From NCBI RefSeq assembly GCF_018873765.1, contig NC_057926.1:52557878-52621877 (forward strand): a DNA stretch of 64,000 nucleotides, given 5' to 3'. The translations under genes and the position numbers were made by a program. This DNA comes from Telopea speciosissima (lineage: Eukaryota; Streptophyta; Magnoliopsida; Proteales; Proteaceae). Of the stretch, positions 26,201-38,330 are shown piece by piece. Below the pieces are notes generated by a model. It did not search any database, was not told the DNA's origin, and saw only the letters and a program-made list of their open reading frames with translations. The number at the start of each line of letters is the position of its first letter. Position 1 is the stretch's first letter.

Positions 26201-29200
26201 TCCATCTCTTACATAAGAATGTTCAGAGGAAGACCCGAGGAATGGAAATCTGATGCAAATTTCCTCACTGATGCCATTGAACTGAGATCTAATTCCATCA
26301 CATCCACTTTAGCAGTAGGCACTTCCTTCATGATTGCTTCTTTGACATTCCTTCCAGCAGCCACGTCCCTCACTCCCATAACAACATGAACTCCACGCAA
26401 TGCAAGAACACGTGCTGTGTCAGTCCCAATACCACTTGATGCTCCTGTAAGTACCATAGACATAAGCATCTAACAGCAAAAAATAATAGGTACCAAATGC
26501 ACCTAACAAGTTATGAAATGTCAATGGTCACATCAAACCAGGGATACCCTCCGTAAAGCATTTATTAATTCTTTTCAAAAAAGTCAAAGAAGCAAGTGAA
26601 CACTCTTTGTTAAGCCCATCTCCAACTATCATTGTGCTCCCAATGGCGTGGTTTTATTCTTTGTCGCATAAAAATTATACTCCCTGACTGACTTTTGGAT
26701 AAAATATTGAGAGCATAATTTATTAATTTGCTTTTTTTGTTGGAAATCACATGTAATCATTATGTAGTATAAGTCTATAAGTCCATACTGAGTTGGCAGA
26801 CCATAGTAGCCAAGACTAAGCGCACATATAGTTGTTGGATCTGACTCCTAGACATACTCCCACCCCCAGCACCACCTATGTACCATGAATTAGTTTGGCA
26901 GATGATCTTAGGTAAACAGTGAAGACAAAAATGAAGAAGAAAGAGTGACATATGAAGTCTAAAAAAAACAGCTAATAAAGGACCACAGGAAGTGCTCTTC
27001 ATGAAATTTGAAAACTCCTAAGTTGGATGTCATCCAAGTAGCCAAAATAAAATCTGCTCCCCAAAGCAGTCTAAACAACCTACAGCTACAAGATTCTGCA
27101 AACAGATGAATTCAACTCTCATAACAAAAGTTAACCCCAAGGGGTAGCTCAGTTGGCAAGGACCAACACCTCACAATCAAGAAGTCATGACTTATGAGTT
27201 CAACTCTCCTTGGGGCCTACCTATCCAAAAAAACGAAAGAGGTTCTGCAAAACAGTATGAATGTGATGTAGGACGATCCCAGAGAAGCAACGCTTTGGGT
27301 GAATGGACAAAATTGAAATTATTGCTACCTGTAGGGGCAGGTCTCCCACCAAATAGTCACAACCTTTGTACGAACATTAATAATAAATATAGTTATCCAA
27401 ATTCAGTAAAAACTTCTTTGAAAATAGATATTAAATAAATATCACATGCACTAATACATGGTAAATTCTCACATATCACAAGACCAAGAGCACATACAAA
27501 TGCACTTATACACATTTTCCTGTAAGAGATGTTCAATATGATAAAACATGTAAACCGGTCTTCTGACGCACTTAAAATCATTTATATAATATGAGGATAC
27601 AGATAATACACACATGTGGTCTCAACTGACCTTTCATACCTTGATGAATACGTCAGCAATCGTTGATTTGTGTTTACTAGCCAAAGTATAATCTCTCCTT
27701 GCAAGACCTTTCTACAGATAAGGTAATTGTTAACATGTGATATATGATACTATACTTGTCATACCCTGTGGTATATTGGTTTTATTGGTCCTTACTGTTT
27801 CTTTAGTGTCTACTGCAAGGACTTGAGGGTATTCTTGTCCTTGCGGCTTGTAATCTGTTTTTACCCTAATATAACGGGTTGAGAGGACTGCCGCTACGCA
27901 TATTCTGCTGTTCTCACTTGTGGAAGTCTCTTCTTCCTCTCTTCTTCTACAGTGCTTGTTCAAGTTTCCTAATTCTGATATTGTTACATGGTATCAGAGC
28001 TGGGGCAATCAATACTTAATAATCAATTTCTAATTTTGAAAGTCCATCTCAGCTTTTCGATTCATCTTTGCAGAAACCAATGCTGCTTTATTTCCTTTAA
28101 ACCCTAGTTGAATGGGCATGGATAACTAGGGTTTCATATGATGTTATTGTTTATGATGAGTATACACTGCCAGTGAGGGGTTTACTATCTCTACCATGAT
28201 CTCTGTTGTCTGCATGAGTGAAGTTTCCTGCTGTTTTCTCGGCGCATGAGTCTTGAGCTCTCGTGGGTTGTTGATCTACTATGTTTCTGCTACTCTATAC
28301 TAGTGGAGATGCTATCTATGGTTGAAGATATCATATACAAGTAAGATCTGTTAATTTATTTGACCATCAGATTGGTATTCTGGATTTTCTTTACAAACCC
28401 TAATCTGAAAAGGGGTTTATCAAGAACTCACTGTTCTGTTATTGGATTATTGTGAAACTTTGGGATAATATTCTCACTATACTAAGAGAGATTTGATTCT
28501 AATGTGAGGGCAATCAGAGACCTCCTGCTCCATGTGACTTAAAAGGAGCAGTTGTTTTAGCAAAGAAGAGTTTCTCTGCCCTGCGGTTGGATTTTTCAGG
28601 TTGCATACTGCTGATCTCTTGTATATTGCATGATGAATAATCTCAAACCTACTGTTGAGTGTTGACAGCTTCCAGATTACATCTATCAAACTCAATGGAG
28701 TGTTTAATTACTTGTTATGGGCTCAAGCAGCCAAGGTCTATATCAATGCTAAAGGAAAGATGAAGTATCTCAAATCCGAATCACCTTTCCTCTGATTCCA
28801 AAGACTATGAGGAGTGGATACGTGAGAATGACACTCTCCTTATATGGTTGTGGAACAGTATGGAACTAACCATTGCAGCGAATGTTATGTTCCACACCAC
28901 TGCCAAAGGAGTTTGGGATAACTTGAAGGAAAGCTTCTCCCAGGAAAAGAACATGACTCACATTTATGATCTTTATGACAGCTTTTAACATCAAGCATGG
29001 GGACAAATCTTTGAATGAGTAATACAGAGCCTTTAAGGAAAAGTAGGAGGAGCTCAATGTTCATCAACCTCTTACGACTGAGACCTGGAACAGTTGAAGA
29101 CTTGAGCTGACTTTGAAGACTTAGTGAGCTGAGTTTCAAGTTGCAAAGTTCTTGGCATGGTTAAATTATGATTTTCATCCATTTAAGATCCAGCTGCTGT

Positions 29201-31804
29201 GCCCTCACTGAATGAGACCTTCTCCTGTCTTCAATGCATTGTTTCTCCCTCCAGGGCTGACATATCATCCTCTTCTAAGGAAAGTTCTGCTTTTGTTGCT
29301 AGCCGTGGCCGTGGTTCTAGTTTTCCTAGGAGAGGTCATGGCCGTGGTGCAGGTGGTCATGGTGGACAGTAGATTGATCGGTCTTCCAGACAGTGTAAAT
29401 TCTGTGGCAAGCCTAATCATACAGTTGAGACGTGTTGGGCTAAACATCGTATACCAGAGTGGGCTTCGCAATTAGCTAATACAACAATGTCAGATGTAAT
29501 ACTGGAAAGGTGACCTTTACGACACCAATCTTGCCACTATGTCTCAAGATGACTATGATCAGATTCTTAAACGTCTCCAACTCTTAAGTAATCAACTGCT
29601 ACCTCCTCACCCACAGCTACTCTGGCACACATTCTTACTACCACATCTCCTACCACTCATGGTACCATTTCTCCTACCTCACCCATGACTTTGTCGTCTA
29701 TTCTTCATGTACCGCTATTACATTTTAAGTCTCTCATTCGTTTGTCACTTTCTGTTGTGGTTCTCGCTCCAAATTAAGATGTTTGTGAAGCCCATTATCA
29801 TGCTTTGAAGTGGTGCTGAAGTTAAAAGCAAGTTTGACAAAGTTTGAAATTGTAGCTGCTGGAGAAGTAACATAAAATAAGAACAAAGCAAATGCACTGG
29901 GTTGTAATATTGATGGATATATCTACATGAGACTTGGAATCAGTCACAATAAAAAAACACAGTGTGAATGTATTTTAGGGCCCTGTTCAAGAATGGTGGA
30001 ACAAAGATTAGCATCACTGAAAGCTTCTTACTTTTCGAACATCATTTGAGAGTGTACTAGCCAGCATGCCTGTATGTTACCTAGCACCATATAAGATAAC
30101 ACAATCTCCTGCTGATTGGATGGACAGATTACAATGAAACTTCTTATGAGTTATGACATTGTAGCATCTGGTAGACCAAGAAAGGGTTTGCAAACAAAAG
30201 CGGAGGCTCAGAGTACCTCAAGTTATAGAAGTTGAAACCGCATGATACAGGAAATGGCTTTGAAATTTCATTTTGAGGTGGAAAGTTTATGGAGGTAAGT
30301 TGTAGCAATCAAGCGTAGTGTGTCATTGTGAGTGATAAGAAAATAAGATACCATAGGGTGGTTGTATAGGAATCTCAAATCGGTATCAGTTTTTGGAGAA
30401 AGGAATTTGGTTTGTGCTAGGAACTCATTAAGGTACAGATGATGCAAGGAAACCCTATGGAACTACAATTCACAGGTATATTCCAAATATCAGCAAATAA
30501 TGAGAGGCAGCTGTCGTGAATTTGTATAGGTCCAAGAAGGTAGAAGGATATGAATCCCATATGAGTAGGAACCTAACGGATCAGAAAAATAGAGTGAGGC
30601 ATTACTGGAAAAAGTTAGAAAAACTTTAGGTGACAGTGGTTCCTGGTATATAAATATGGAATAGAAGAACAATCAGTATGTTATCTATATGATCTCTCTG
30701 TAAATTGATTCAGCATAGGGGTGCCATTTCTTCTAGGACGAGGGATATGGAATTTGTTAGTTCCCTCAATTTCTCTCCTCACAAATATAGATGCCAGTAT
30801 AAGACACTCTTTCAGGTTTTATCCGACCATGGCCATACCTAACTGCACCAAAAAGGCAAAGCCAAATACATGTTTATTTAAATTTTTAATTTGAGCATTA
30901 ATTGATTTTCATTTTTCAAACCCATGACAAGTAGAGAAAAGTTTGTGAGATATATGATGAGGTAAGAGTAGAATCATGCAGAACCAGCCCTGTTGCCATT
31001 ACCAACAGACATGATTGTATGAACCTTATTTGTCCTTATTCGTCTTCACACATAATTCTTGGATAAGAAGTCAGTCATGCATAGAGAAACTGATCTAGTA
31101 ATTAAGACACACTCATCACATATCGTTTACAACTACTCAGAACTCAGGATTTAGAAAATAAAAATTAGGCAAAATTTATAAATCATTTCCTTCCAGTAAC
31201 ACTCTTATCATATTTTAGTATATAATATAAGGGCATAAAGAACTACATCATGTTGCTGTCCAAAATTCAAATAAACTGAAGGTCCACCATTAAACAAAAG
31301 GCCATCATAAAATTTACAATCAGTCAGCAGACAACAAATACAGAATTCAGCCATACCTATTAACAATTTCCGATTATATTAAACCCACACAAGGAAAAAA
31401 TAAATCAAAATCACTCAAATTTAAAGGAAATTAAATGAAAAAAAAAAAAAAAAAAAAAGAGTCCTGCCTTCCATCACACAAGAGGCAGTTGTTCTCCGCA
31501 TGCTAAGCACAAAACATACCATAATAACCTCTATCTGAAAATCGCCAACAAACCCATCTAAAACAATTATAATCATTGCCAGAAACAAATTAAGAACCGG
31601 GGGGAGACAAAATTTTCACCGAAAAAATGAATAAATAAAACGTTGAACCCTACTGAATTAGAATTCAAAATAGAATGGAAATCCAAAAAAAATATTACCA
31701 GTAACAATGGCAGTGAGACCAGTTCCATCTATTCCTTGGGTGACTTCCTCTGCTGTTGAACTAGATGAGAACCCAGAGGGTCCTGTTTTGCTAAAGGGCC
31801 ACAT
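23219..31804 (-). CDS. TIC32-like short-chain dehydrogenase/reductase, copy 3 (intact, with a retroelement in intron 1)
   Basis: Exons in transcript order are 31699-31804, 26213-26444, 25939-26018, 25633-25786, 25348-25426, 24008-24092, 23559-23605 and 23219-23377. GT-AG borders and phases fit, giving 942 nt or 313 aa. The N-terminus [16 protein letters not shown] and the block [14 protein letters not shown] are the most canonical of the array. Catalytic residues are in VCVSSEAH and TAYGQSK (Tyr198, Lys202). Exon 6 reads [10 protein letters not shown], where copies 1, 2 and 4 have EEGVDITAN. Exon 7 is the most divergent. Intron 1 is about 5.25 kb and holds a copia relic and a SINE, so correct splicing depends on skipping these. 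It lacks the intron 6 LINE shared by copies 1 and 2. Confidence 0.87.
25118..25225 (+). mobile_element. possible tRNA-derived SINE in intron 5 of SDR copy 3
   Basis: ACCAGCTCAGCAGGTAAAG resembles an A box, and CCTGAGTCCTGCC is a weak B-box candidate about 45 nt later. A pyrimidine-rich tail and an A-run (25221-25230) follow. No target duplication was confirmed. Confidence 0.3.
27133..27240 (+). mobile_element. tRNA-derived SINE head in intron 1 of SDR copy 3
   Basis: GGGTAGCTCAGTTGGCAAGG matches a Pol III A box and GAGTTCAACTCTCC a B box, spaced about 50 nt apart as in a tRNA. An A-rich stretch follows near 27227. The anticodon arm is not tRNA-like, so it is not a tRNA gene. Confidence 0.6.
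27728..29775 (+). mobile_element. Ty1/copia retrotransposon relic in intron 1 of SDR copy 3
   Basis: A 5' LTR spans about 27728-27988 (TGTTAACATG to TTGTTACA). It is followed at once by TGGTATCAGAGC, the initiator-Met tRNA primer binding site typical of copia elements. Gag-like coding follows in several broken frames around 28700-29480: [18 protein letters not shown], a Gly/Arg-rich stretch, and a CCHC zinc knuckle [14 protein letters not shown] near 29397. Beyond it, [12 protein letters not shown] near 29700 resembles the region before integrase, so protease-region sequence is missing. No integrase, reverse transcriptase or 3' LTR was found. The element is inactive and inserted antisense to the SDR gene. 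Confidence 0.75.
29776..30890. other. intron 1 of SDR copy 3, unassigned part
   Basis: I could not relate this stretch to the other SDR introns or to a coding region. It may be the far end of the copia relic or a separate insertion. Confidence 0.3.
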
Positions 31805-33001
31805 CGTTTATTCGCTGCAGAGGAAATTTCAGAGTAGCAAAGAAGACAATAGTTCCTTCACAAATTCCACCACTTCCATTATGTAATGAACATCATTGTT
31901 ATTTATTACAGGAAGTCAACTCAGGAGAGAGAGACACGAATTTCTGAAGACTTTTTTTTCTAGAAACTAACTGGATTTCATATCAACTGGTGGCATGTGG
32001 GATCCACTATATGATGTTCACAAATCAATGAATCACACTTGGTACCCACCACGAATGACATTTGTTTTAAGAGTCGAACCTAGCAGCACGGCAAGTGCAG
32101 TGACACGCAGGAAAAAAAAATCCTCTCAGTGCCCTAATCTTGTGGTGCACTCTAGCGCAGGCCCGAGAGCTTGACACGTGAAAGTTGCGACATCTCACAA
32201 GGCCAAGCTCAAGAAGAACGGAAAAAAAAATGTTTTGCATTGAGCTAGCACTGTTGGATGAAGCTTCTTCCACATGTCGAGCTCTCAAGCCCGCACTGCA
32301 GTGCACCGCATATGCCCACACTACCTTCTCTCTCTCTTTTTGGAAATTTTAGGCAGTGTTTACTGTTTGGTATACATTCTAAGAATGCATTCTAGGTTGA
32401 TTTTGCATTCTCGGATGATAAAAATTAGTTGTTTTATGGTCAGAAAATGCGAAATCGACCGAGAATGTATTCTAAGAATGCATATCAAACACAACCTTAG
32501 TTAATCTCCTTATGATTTTCTAATATGACTTTTTCTCTTGCCAATCTATACAAGTCAAAAGAGAAATATTTCACTATTTCTTCCAGATCTTACTCCAAAT
32601 TTGGTAGTAGCATTTTCCTTGCTTTTCCCTTTGGCAATTTCCATGATACAAGATAATCTCCTTATGGTTTTCTAATATCGCTTTCTCTCATGCCAATCGT
32701 TACAAGTCAAAAGAGAAATATTTTATTATTTCTTACAGATCTTACTCCAAATTTCAAACTTTACCATGTATATTACCATTTTCCTTGCTTTTCCCTTGGC
32801 AACCTCCATGGTACAAGCCCTTCTCTTTGGAGAGGTGTTTAATCAAGTAGTCTATGTAACAATTACCTAGAATTGTGTTTTTAGGCGCTCCCCTTCTCTC
32901 TTAGCAATCTTTAAACCATGAAAAAAAAAATTTCTATATAGTACCAATCAATATGCCAATTGATAGATTTTCAAGGTCAATGTATTGAGCAAAATCAGCC
33001 T
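31805..33001. other. upstream region of SDR copy 3
   Basis: This holds no convincing gene. Two related units near 32510-32640 and 32650-32780 (AAGTCAAAAGAGAAATATTT and neighbours) form a local repeat, with relatives upstream of the other SDR copies near 12640 and 21140. The promoter of copy 3 should lie here, but no element was fixed. Confidence 0.4.
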
Positions 33002-33474
33002 AGTAATGAATAACATTAGGAAATAGCAGAATCACCTACAATGTATGGGTCTTAATGGCACGAGAAATAAGAAGCAAAACAAACATACACAAGGATACGG
33101 GGATTTACATGGTTCGGCTTTTAGCCTATGTTCACGGGTGAAGACAACGAGATGATTCCACTAAGAACAATTTGAGAATACGAAAACACTCTCTAACACT
33201 AACTCGAAGATCCAAACACATCCTTGAACTCTTTCCATCTCTAAAACAGAAATATTACAAGAGCTCTCTATATATTCTATACCCGAGGTAAGTGAGGGAT
33301 GCACCTTCACTCTCTCGTCCTCTTCTTAAATTGGATTTATTGCGATGTAGACAATGAGACTTCATCACTCTTCAATTCTTACAGCCGACACTAAAGAGAG
33401 ATGAGAGTCTAACGAGACTTGTCTCCAACCATTTATTCAAAGCAATAAATGCGGCTTTATTTTAAGCCACAAAT
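33002..33474. mobile_element. unclassified insertion upstream of SDR copy 4
   Basis: The spacer shared by the SDR units breaks at CAAAATCAGCC (33001) and resumes at about 34133 with CACTATGATTCTAATCAG, as in 2585-2605. The first part of the inserted DNA contains GATTTACATGGTTCGGCTTT, a phrase I associate with plant interspersed repeats but cannot place in a family. Ends are uncertain. Confidence 0.35.
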
Positions 33475-34125
33475 TTTTTTTTTTTTTTTTTTTTTTGATG
33501 AAACCAAAGGAAAAAATACACTAGAACACATGGATGTCCATACAAGCATTGCGTGCCAAGTTTTTAACTACAGCTGCACTAAAGTTGCATGTGTTAAGAC
33601 GAAAATATACATTCTGGGTTAGATCTGAAATCCGTAGCATCTTAGGAACTAAGTGCCTTGGCCATTGGCATTTGGTTGGAAATGGAAGAGATTCAGTGAT
33701 CCACTGATTATCACACCAAATTTTCTTAATCTGCAACCCAATACAGGCAGCATGGTTGAGACCCTTAAGGATCGCCAAAACATAAGTATCTACATCCTCT
33801 GTACATAGCAGCTTTCCTGCATCAAAAAACTTAAACTTGCCATCAACCAAAAAGAGGTAGGCCCACCCAGCCCCAGTTAGTCCAGGTGAACAGGATCCTG
33901 CACAGATCAAGATAGGAAAATCATAACTAGGCAAGGCCAAAAATGGGGAGTGGAAATGGATGACTATATCAAGGGCACAACCAGTGTGAGGGTAATTAGA
34001 TTTAAAAACCCTTAAATTTAAGTCAACCAGCCATTGTGAAACAACCTGTACAACCCTTAAAGGATTAGGTTGTATGGACTCAACTATTAACTTATTTCTA
34101 CAAGACACTATTTTTGACAAGCCTT
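33475..34125 (-). mobile_element. LINE-derived RNase H domain relic with A tail
   Basis: A 199-residue open frame on the minus strand (33521-34120) resembles the RNase H-like C-terminal domain of plant non-LTR elements. It reads GAGWAYLFLVDG, then LAILKGLNHAACIGLQIKKIW, then CDNQW. The first catalytic aspartate position appears to be changed (ILICAGS) and the glutamate of the helix is lost (DTYVLAI), while the later Asp in WCDN is kept. A run of about 20 T at the left is its A tail on the minus strand. It is likely a dead retrocopy although the frame is still open. Confidence 0.55.
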
Positions 34126-34414
34126 TCGAAGAACACTATGATTCTAATCAGATTCTGTTTGAGCTCTAGGCACACAATGAAATGATGTGGGCATTCTAAT
34201 TGTTTTTGGAGAATCTAATTTAATAAATTTGTTTAGGGAATGTGTTTGACCAAGAAAAAAGTTCCAGAACTAATTTGAAATCCTTACATTTGAGCATTTG
34301 AAACCCAGTGGATTGGATTTCTCCAAAATCCTGACTTGACTCTTTTTAAAACAATTGAAACAATTGAGGGCCTCAAATCTAAATCCACAAATCAAACCTC
34401 CTCCTTTCTGTTCA

Positions 34415-34464
34415 TAGATCCATATGCGGCCTAAATTAATAGATCCATATGCGGCCTAAATTAA
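34415..34464. repeat. 25-bp perfect tandem duplication
   Basis: TAGATCCATATGCGGCCTAA plus five bases is present twice in a row with no mismatch. It lies downstream of the SDR copy 4 relic; paralogous spacers have one unit. Confidence 0.8.
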
Positions 34465-34895
34465 ATCATCAATCTTCTATTCTTTGGGATATAACTTAAA
34501 GCAATGAATCTGCATTCCCAGATTATGGCAAGTTACCAGCAGCAGGCCATCACTTACTATTGGATCCAAGATTCTTTAGTATGACCTTGTACAATCTCTG
34601 CACAAATAAGTTTGAAAAAAAAAAATCAAAAAAGACAACCCAAAACCTGATTTTAATTTTTATTGAACAACAATCTCGTTTTTCTTTTGTTTGGATTAAA
34701 TAATGAACAATCTCATTAGAGGACTAGACCTAGCTCTCCCATCACTGACAAGCTCATCCACCAGAGTTGTTAGATTCAGACAGCCAATCTGAAGAAATGC
34801 TCATAGAAATGGACTAGACCAAGCACTACCAATCAGCTGTAACTTGTAAGACCCACATGAGTCTCCTCATCCAATTATAAGTGGACCAATGAGCA

Positions 34896-35710
34896 TCAAT
34901 TGATCAACCTCATGCTGAACTCCCATAGCTTCTTTGCCAATTCTGCATCCTTAGCCTGCGAGCTGGGTTTGGCAAGGTTACTGTCTGCAAAGTATTCACA
35001 GCCTAACCCCTTGATTTGTGCATGCTGTGCCACATAGCAAGTGGTTGCCGCACCCTGCCCTTTAAAAGAAACAACCAATGGAGGTTTAAATTCTAACTGT
35101 GAGAGACAATTTTAAAAAAAAAAAAAAAAAACAGAAGTGCCCGCTGACTTGACCGATGTAAGTGGAAATCAGCTACATGATTTCGGTAAAGTACCTGACT
35201 ACCTGGTGAACTTTTTTAAAGTATATACTTCCCAAGCAATGCCTGCATGAAATCAATAGATAAATCAGAACATTAGCATAAAACTCTTAACTGGGTAATA
35301 TACATATCGGTAAAACAGGTTACAGATAAAAAAATATATATATAAGCTGGCATTAGACACAGTTCTCTGTGACAAAACCACATAGAAGTACAGAACACCA
35401 GAGAGCTTCATGAATGAGGAAATTTTCCAGAATGATGATACATTCTAAAACATATAAAAGTAACCAAAAAAATACAGATTCGAAAGCTGAACTTCTAAAC
35501 TAAACATTGCATAATGTAAAGTCATGCAGAGGACTGAATTAAACAAGCTACTTTTTTCTGCACACCAACAATATATAGAGGAAACTCAATATAAACAAAT
35601 AGGAAAATGAAAATGTCAAACGATTTGGCGTTAATGAAGCTGTGATATCGAAAAAGATTGCCATAATAGCTACTGAATGAACTAAATTTGCAGTTATATC
35701 AACCCCCTCT
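34896..35710 (-). pseudogene. SDR copy 4, 3' relic
   Basis: Exon 8 (34896-35054) is whole, reading [18 protein letters not shown] and ending SMRLIN. Exon 7 (35203-35242) is 40 nt instead of 47, which breaks the frame. Exon 6 (about 35625-35708) reads [17 protein letters not shown], but its acceptor AG has become TG and its donor is gone. The LHPG motif is also altered. Exons 1-5 were not found between here and the PPR gene. This is the decayed right end of the tandem array. Confidence 0.8.
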
Positions 35711-35862
35711 TCAGGTTCAAACAAAGCAAAGGGCATGAAAATCAGGCCAGATGTTGCTAGCAAGAGAGGATGACTACAATGAAAGACAGGGAGTAAGTAC
35801 ATCAAGGAGAATAGATGAAGTGATAATGAAGAACTGAAGACGTAATAACAAATGGATGCCAC

Positions 35863-37980
35863 AACACTTGAAATACCTATATCCTATAGGAAAATATAGA
35901 ACCTCTCTATATCCTATGAAAACATTTAAAATTCAAACTACTTTAAGGGCAAACCGTAAACTAATGTTATGCTATGCAATCATAGTCCTCACATTATATG
36001 CTTCCTACTATTAACAAGCACCATGCAATACTGTATGGATTCTGTACATAGACACTCTCTTCATGTTCTTTCATGGTAACTGTGCATATTTCAATTTTTA
36101 ATGGTCATCATTCATCAATTACTTGTCCTTAGGTAGCATATCTTAGTATCTTACATTTAGAAATCTGTAGCTTCTGATTCTCAAGATACAAAAAAAAAAA
36201 CTTGAAGATTTCAGTAAATGGACAGCACCAAATCAGAAACACCAAATTTTCAGAATAATTATTCTAGTAGGAGCCCAGAAGGAGCAAGGCATCCATTGTC
36301 TACACATTTTGACAACATTGGGACAGTTCTTTGATCAACCTACCCATGCCAGGCTTCAGAAGATTGGATAATTTGTGCAAGAGATGGAACTCAACGAAAG
36401 CTGCTTGGTATCTAAAGTATCAAACCAATTATTGGTTTCACCCCTTTTTTGTGGCCTGGGGAGTGCCTACTCCAATCAGTTATTAAGATGTATGAAATTT
36501 AAAATACTCTGTGAAAGAAATATTTTAGAAAATTCCTTGTTCAACAATTTAATGGATGAAATTTCTTGGTTTTCCCAAAAATATGCCAGACCAACTGATT
36601 GCTTTTGTATGTCAAACAAATATTTCATTTTATTATAAAAGGCAATCTTGGCTTTGGGCCTATGGGAATTATTAGAATTGTCTAGGAAATATAAGGTTCC
36701 AGTCACAGTTTACCAAAGTTTGACTTGTCTTTAACTGAAATTCCGTAATTACAGAAAGCCTGGTATATTTTGCATCAGCTCCTGTTGAAACTAACTTAGT
36801 CAGCTGACTTCTAAATCATTTTCTAGAAACTCAATCCACTTGCCGAAGCAATTGACTCGACTGATTCCAATCTATCCAGGTCGAGCTAGGGGAAAATGGA
36901 AGCATCTTGGCCAGGTCAGTCAACCTTTTAAAGGGCAGGGGTAATTTTATCGGTAGATTAGCCTATGCAAATCTTGATACAGATAAGCAGATATGCCAAA
37001 TCTGACCCAGATACTTATTGATTACCACCCTAATGCGAAATAGGATAGTTAATATTTCTAACAATTAATAAATTACATGCTACCCATTATAGAGGATTAG
37101 ACTGAAGGAAACCCTTCAAGATTTTTCGAGCATTCATTTGGAACTTACTTTGTACAGTTCTTTTTTTTTTTTGCTCAAGAAATTCAATCTTTAACCTTTA
37201 TAGTGATCAATAAAGTGTTGGGATCTAAACATGCTTATTTGAACAACATAACCAATGTCAAAGAATCCTCAACAGCACCATAAGGACTTCATATCACCTT
37301 AACTTAAGTCTGACATTTTGATTTGGAGCATGAACAACATCAAAGCTCCAAGGAATGTCAGCATTCACAAAAGGGGGAAAATAAAGAATTTCGTTCTGGT
37401 ATTTGATATACAAAACCAAAAACTGACAAGGCAACTATTCATAATTTTCAACCAAAAAAATCTCATAATTCTATAATATAGGTAACTGAACTAGATGTCC
37501 TATGTAATGATTATCTATAATAAGTTAATTAAAAGTTCTAAGATGTCCCAATGTTACTCGCATAAGCCTCACCTAAACGGCCTAAAATTGAAGGCAGTAA
37601 CTCAGAAAGGCTCCATCTGACTGGAAGTTAAAACTGAAGGTAAAACATTTTAAGTATAAACTTCCAATAGCAAAACAGAAAATAATAACATTGTAGATGG
37701 GGCCATAGGCTGTCTACATTGTAGCTTTTCAAATTTGTAGAAGATGATTCCCTTCCTTGCCAATTTTTTGCCTTTTGGGGCACCAAAGTGTGAATGAAGA
37801 TGCTGTCTGGTATCCCAAAACATATGGGTAAAGTATTTCCTTTTGACATATTTTTCTTTAAAATTATTGGGATCTTTATTATTTGTATTTTTTGGATAAT
37901 AATCATTATTTGTAACTTGTATCAGTTAAAGGACCTGGTTATCCTACACAAGCATCAAGGAAAGAATCTCCTTAATGGCC
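35863..37980. other. intergenic DNA, no gene seen
   Basis: AT-rich, with short unsupported open frames only. No repeat was identified with confidence. Confidence 0.4.
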
Positions 37981-38330
37981 TCTAGATCTTCCATATGGCA
38001 GGTCAGATCCGGCTGAAATTTTGTATGCAGGTAGAACCCAAGGCCCCCAGCACACATGCCAAATTTTTAGATCAGTCCAAGTTTGCCAAGTGGCAAAATA
38101 AGGAATTGAAAAATCTAGGACTACCAAGAGGATACATGGGACTACAATGGGGGGGGGTGTACACGGGATTACAATGGGGGATGCATGGAAATACACGGGA
38201 GGGTATGGCATTTGCTGGGAGTGTAAATGGTTGAATTTGAGGCTGAAATTTGACACATGGTCTTTCAGACCATTCCCTAGATATCCAACACAGTCAGATT
38301 TGCCACTTCCACGTGGCAAAACTAGGTGTG
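37981..38330. mobile_element. MITE-like repeat, CCACGTGG family, copy a
   Basis: The left part reads GATCCGGCTGAAATTTTG and the right part ends GCCACTTCCACGTGGCAAAAC, with GGCTGAAATTTGACACATGG between. The same blocks occur at 53118-53362 and, in reverse orientation, at 61570-61885. The centre carries repeats of the type GGGATTACAATGGGGG. Confidence 0.55.

Noticed and set aside
27133..27215. Possible tRNA gene in intron 1 of SDR copy 3
   Set aside because: A and B boxes are present but the acceptor and anticodon stems do not form, so it is a SINE head.
29212..29475. A hydrophobic open frame of 87 codons
   Set aside because: It is an alternative frame over the Gly/Arg-rich and zinc-knuckle part of the copia gag.
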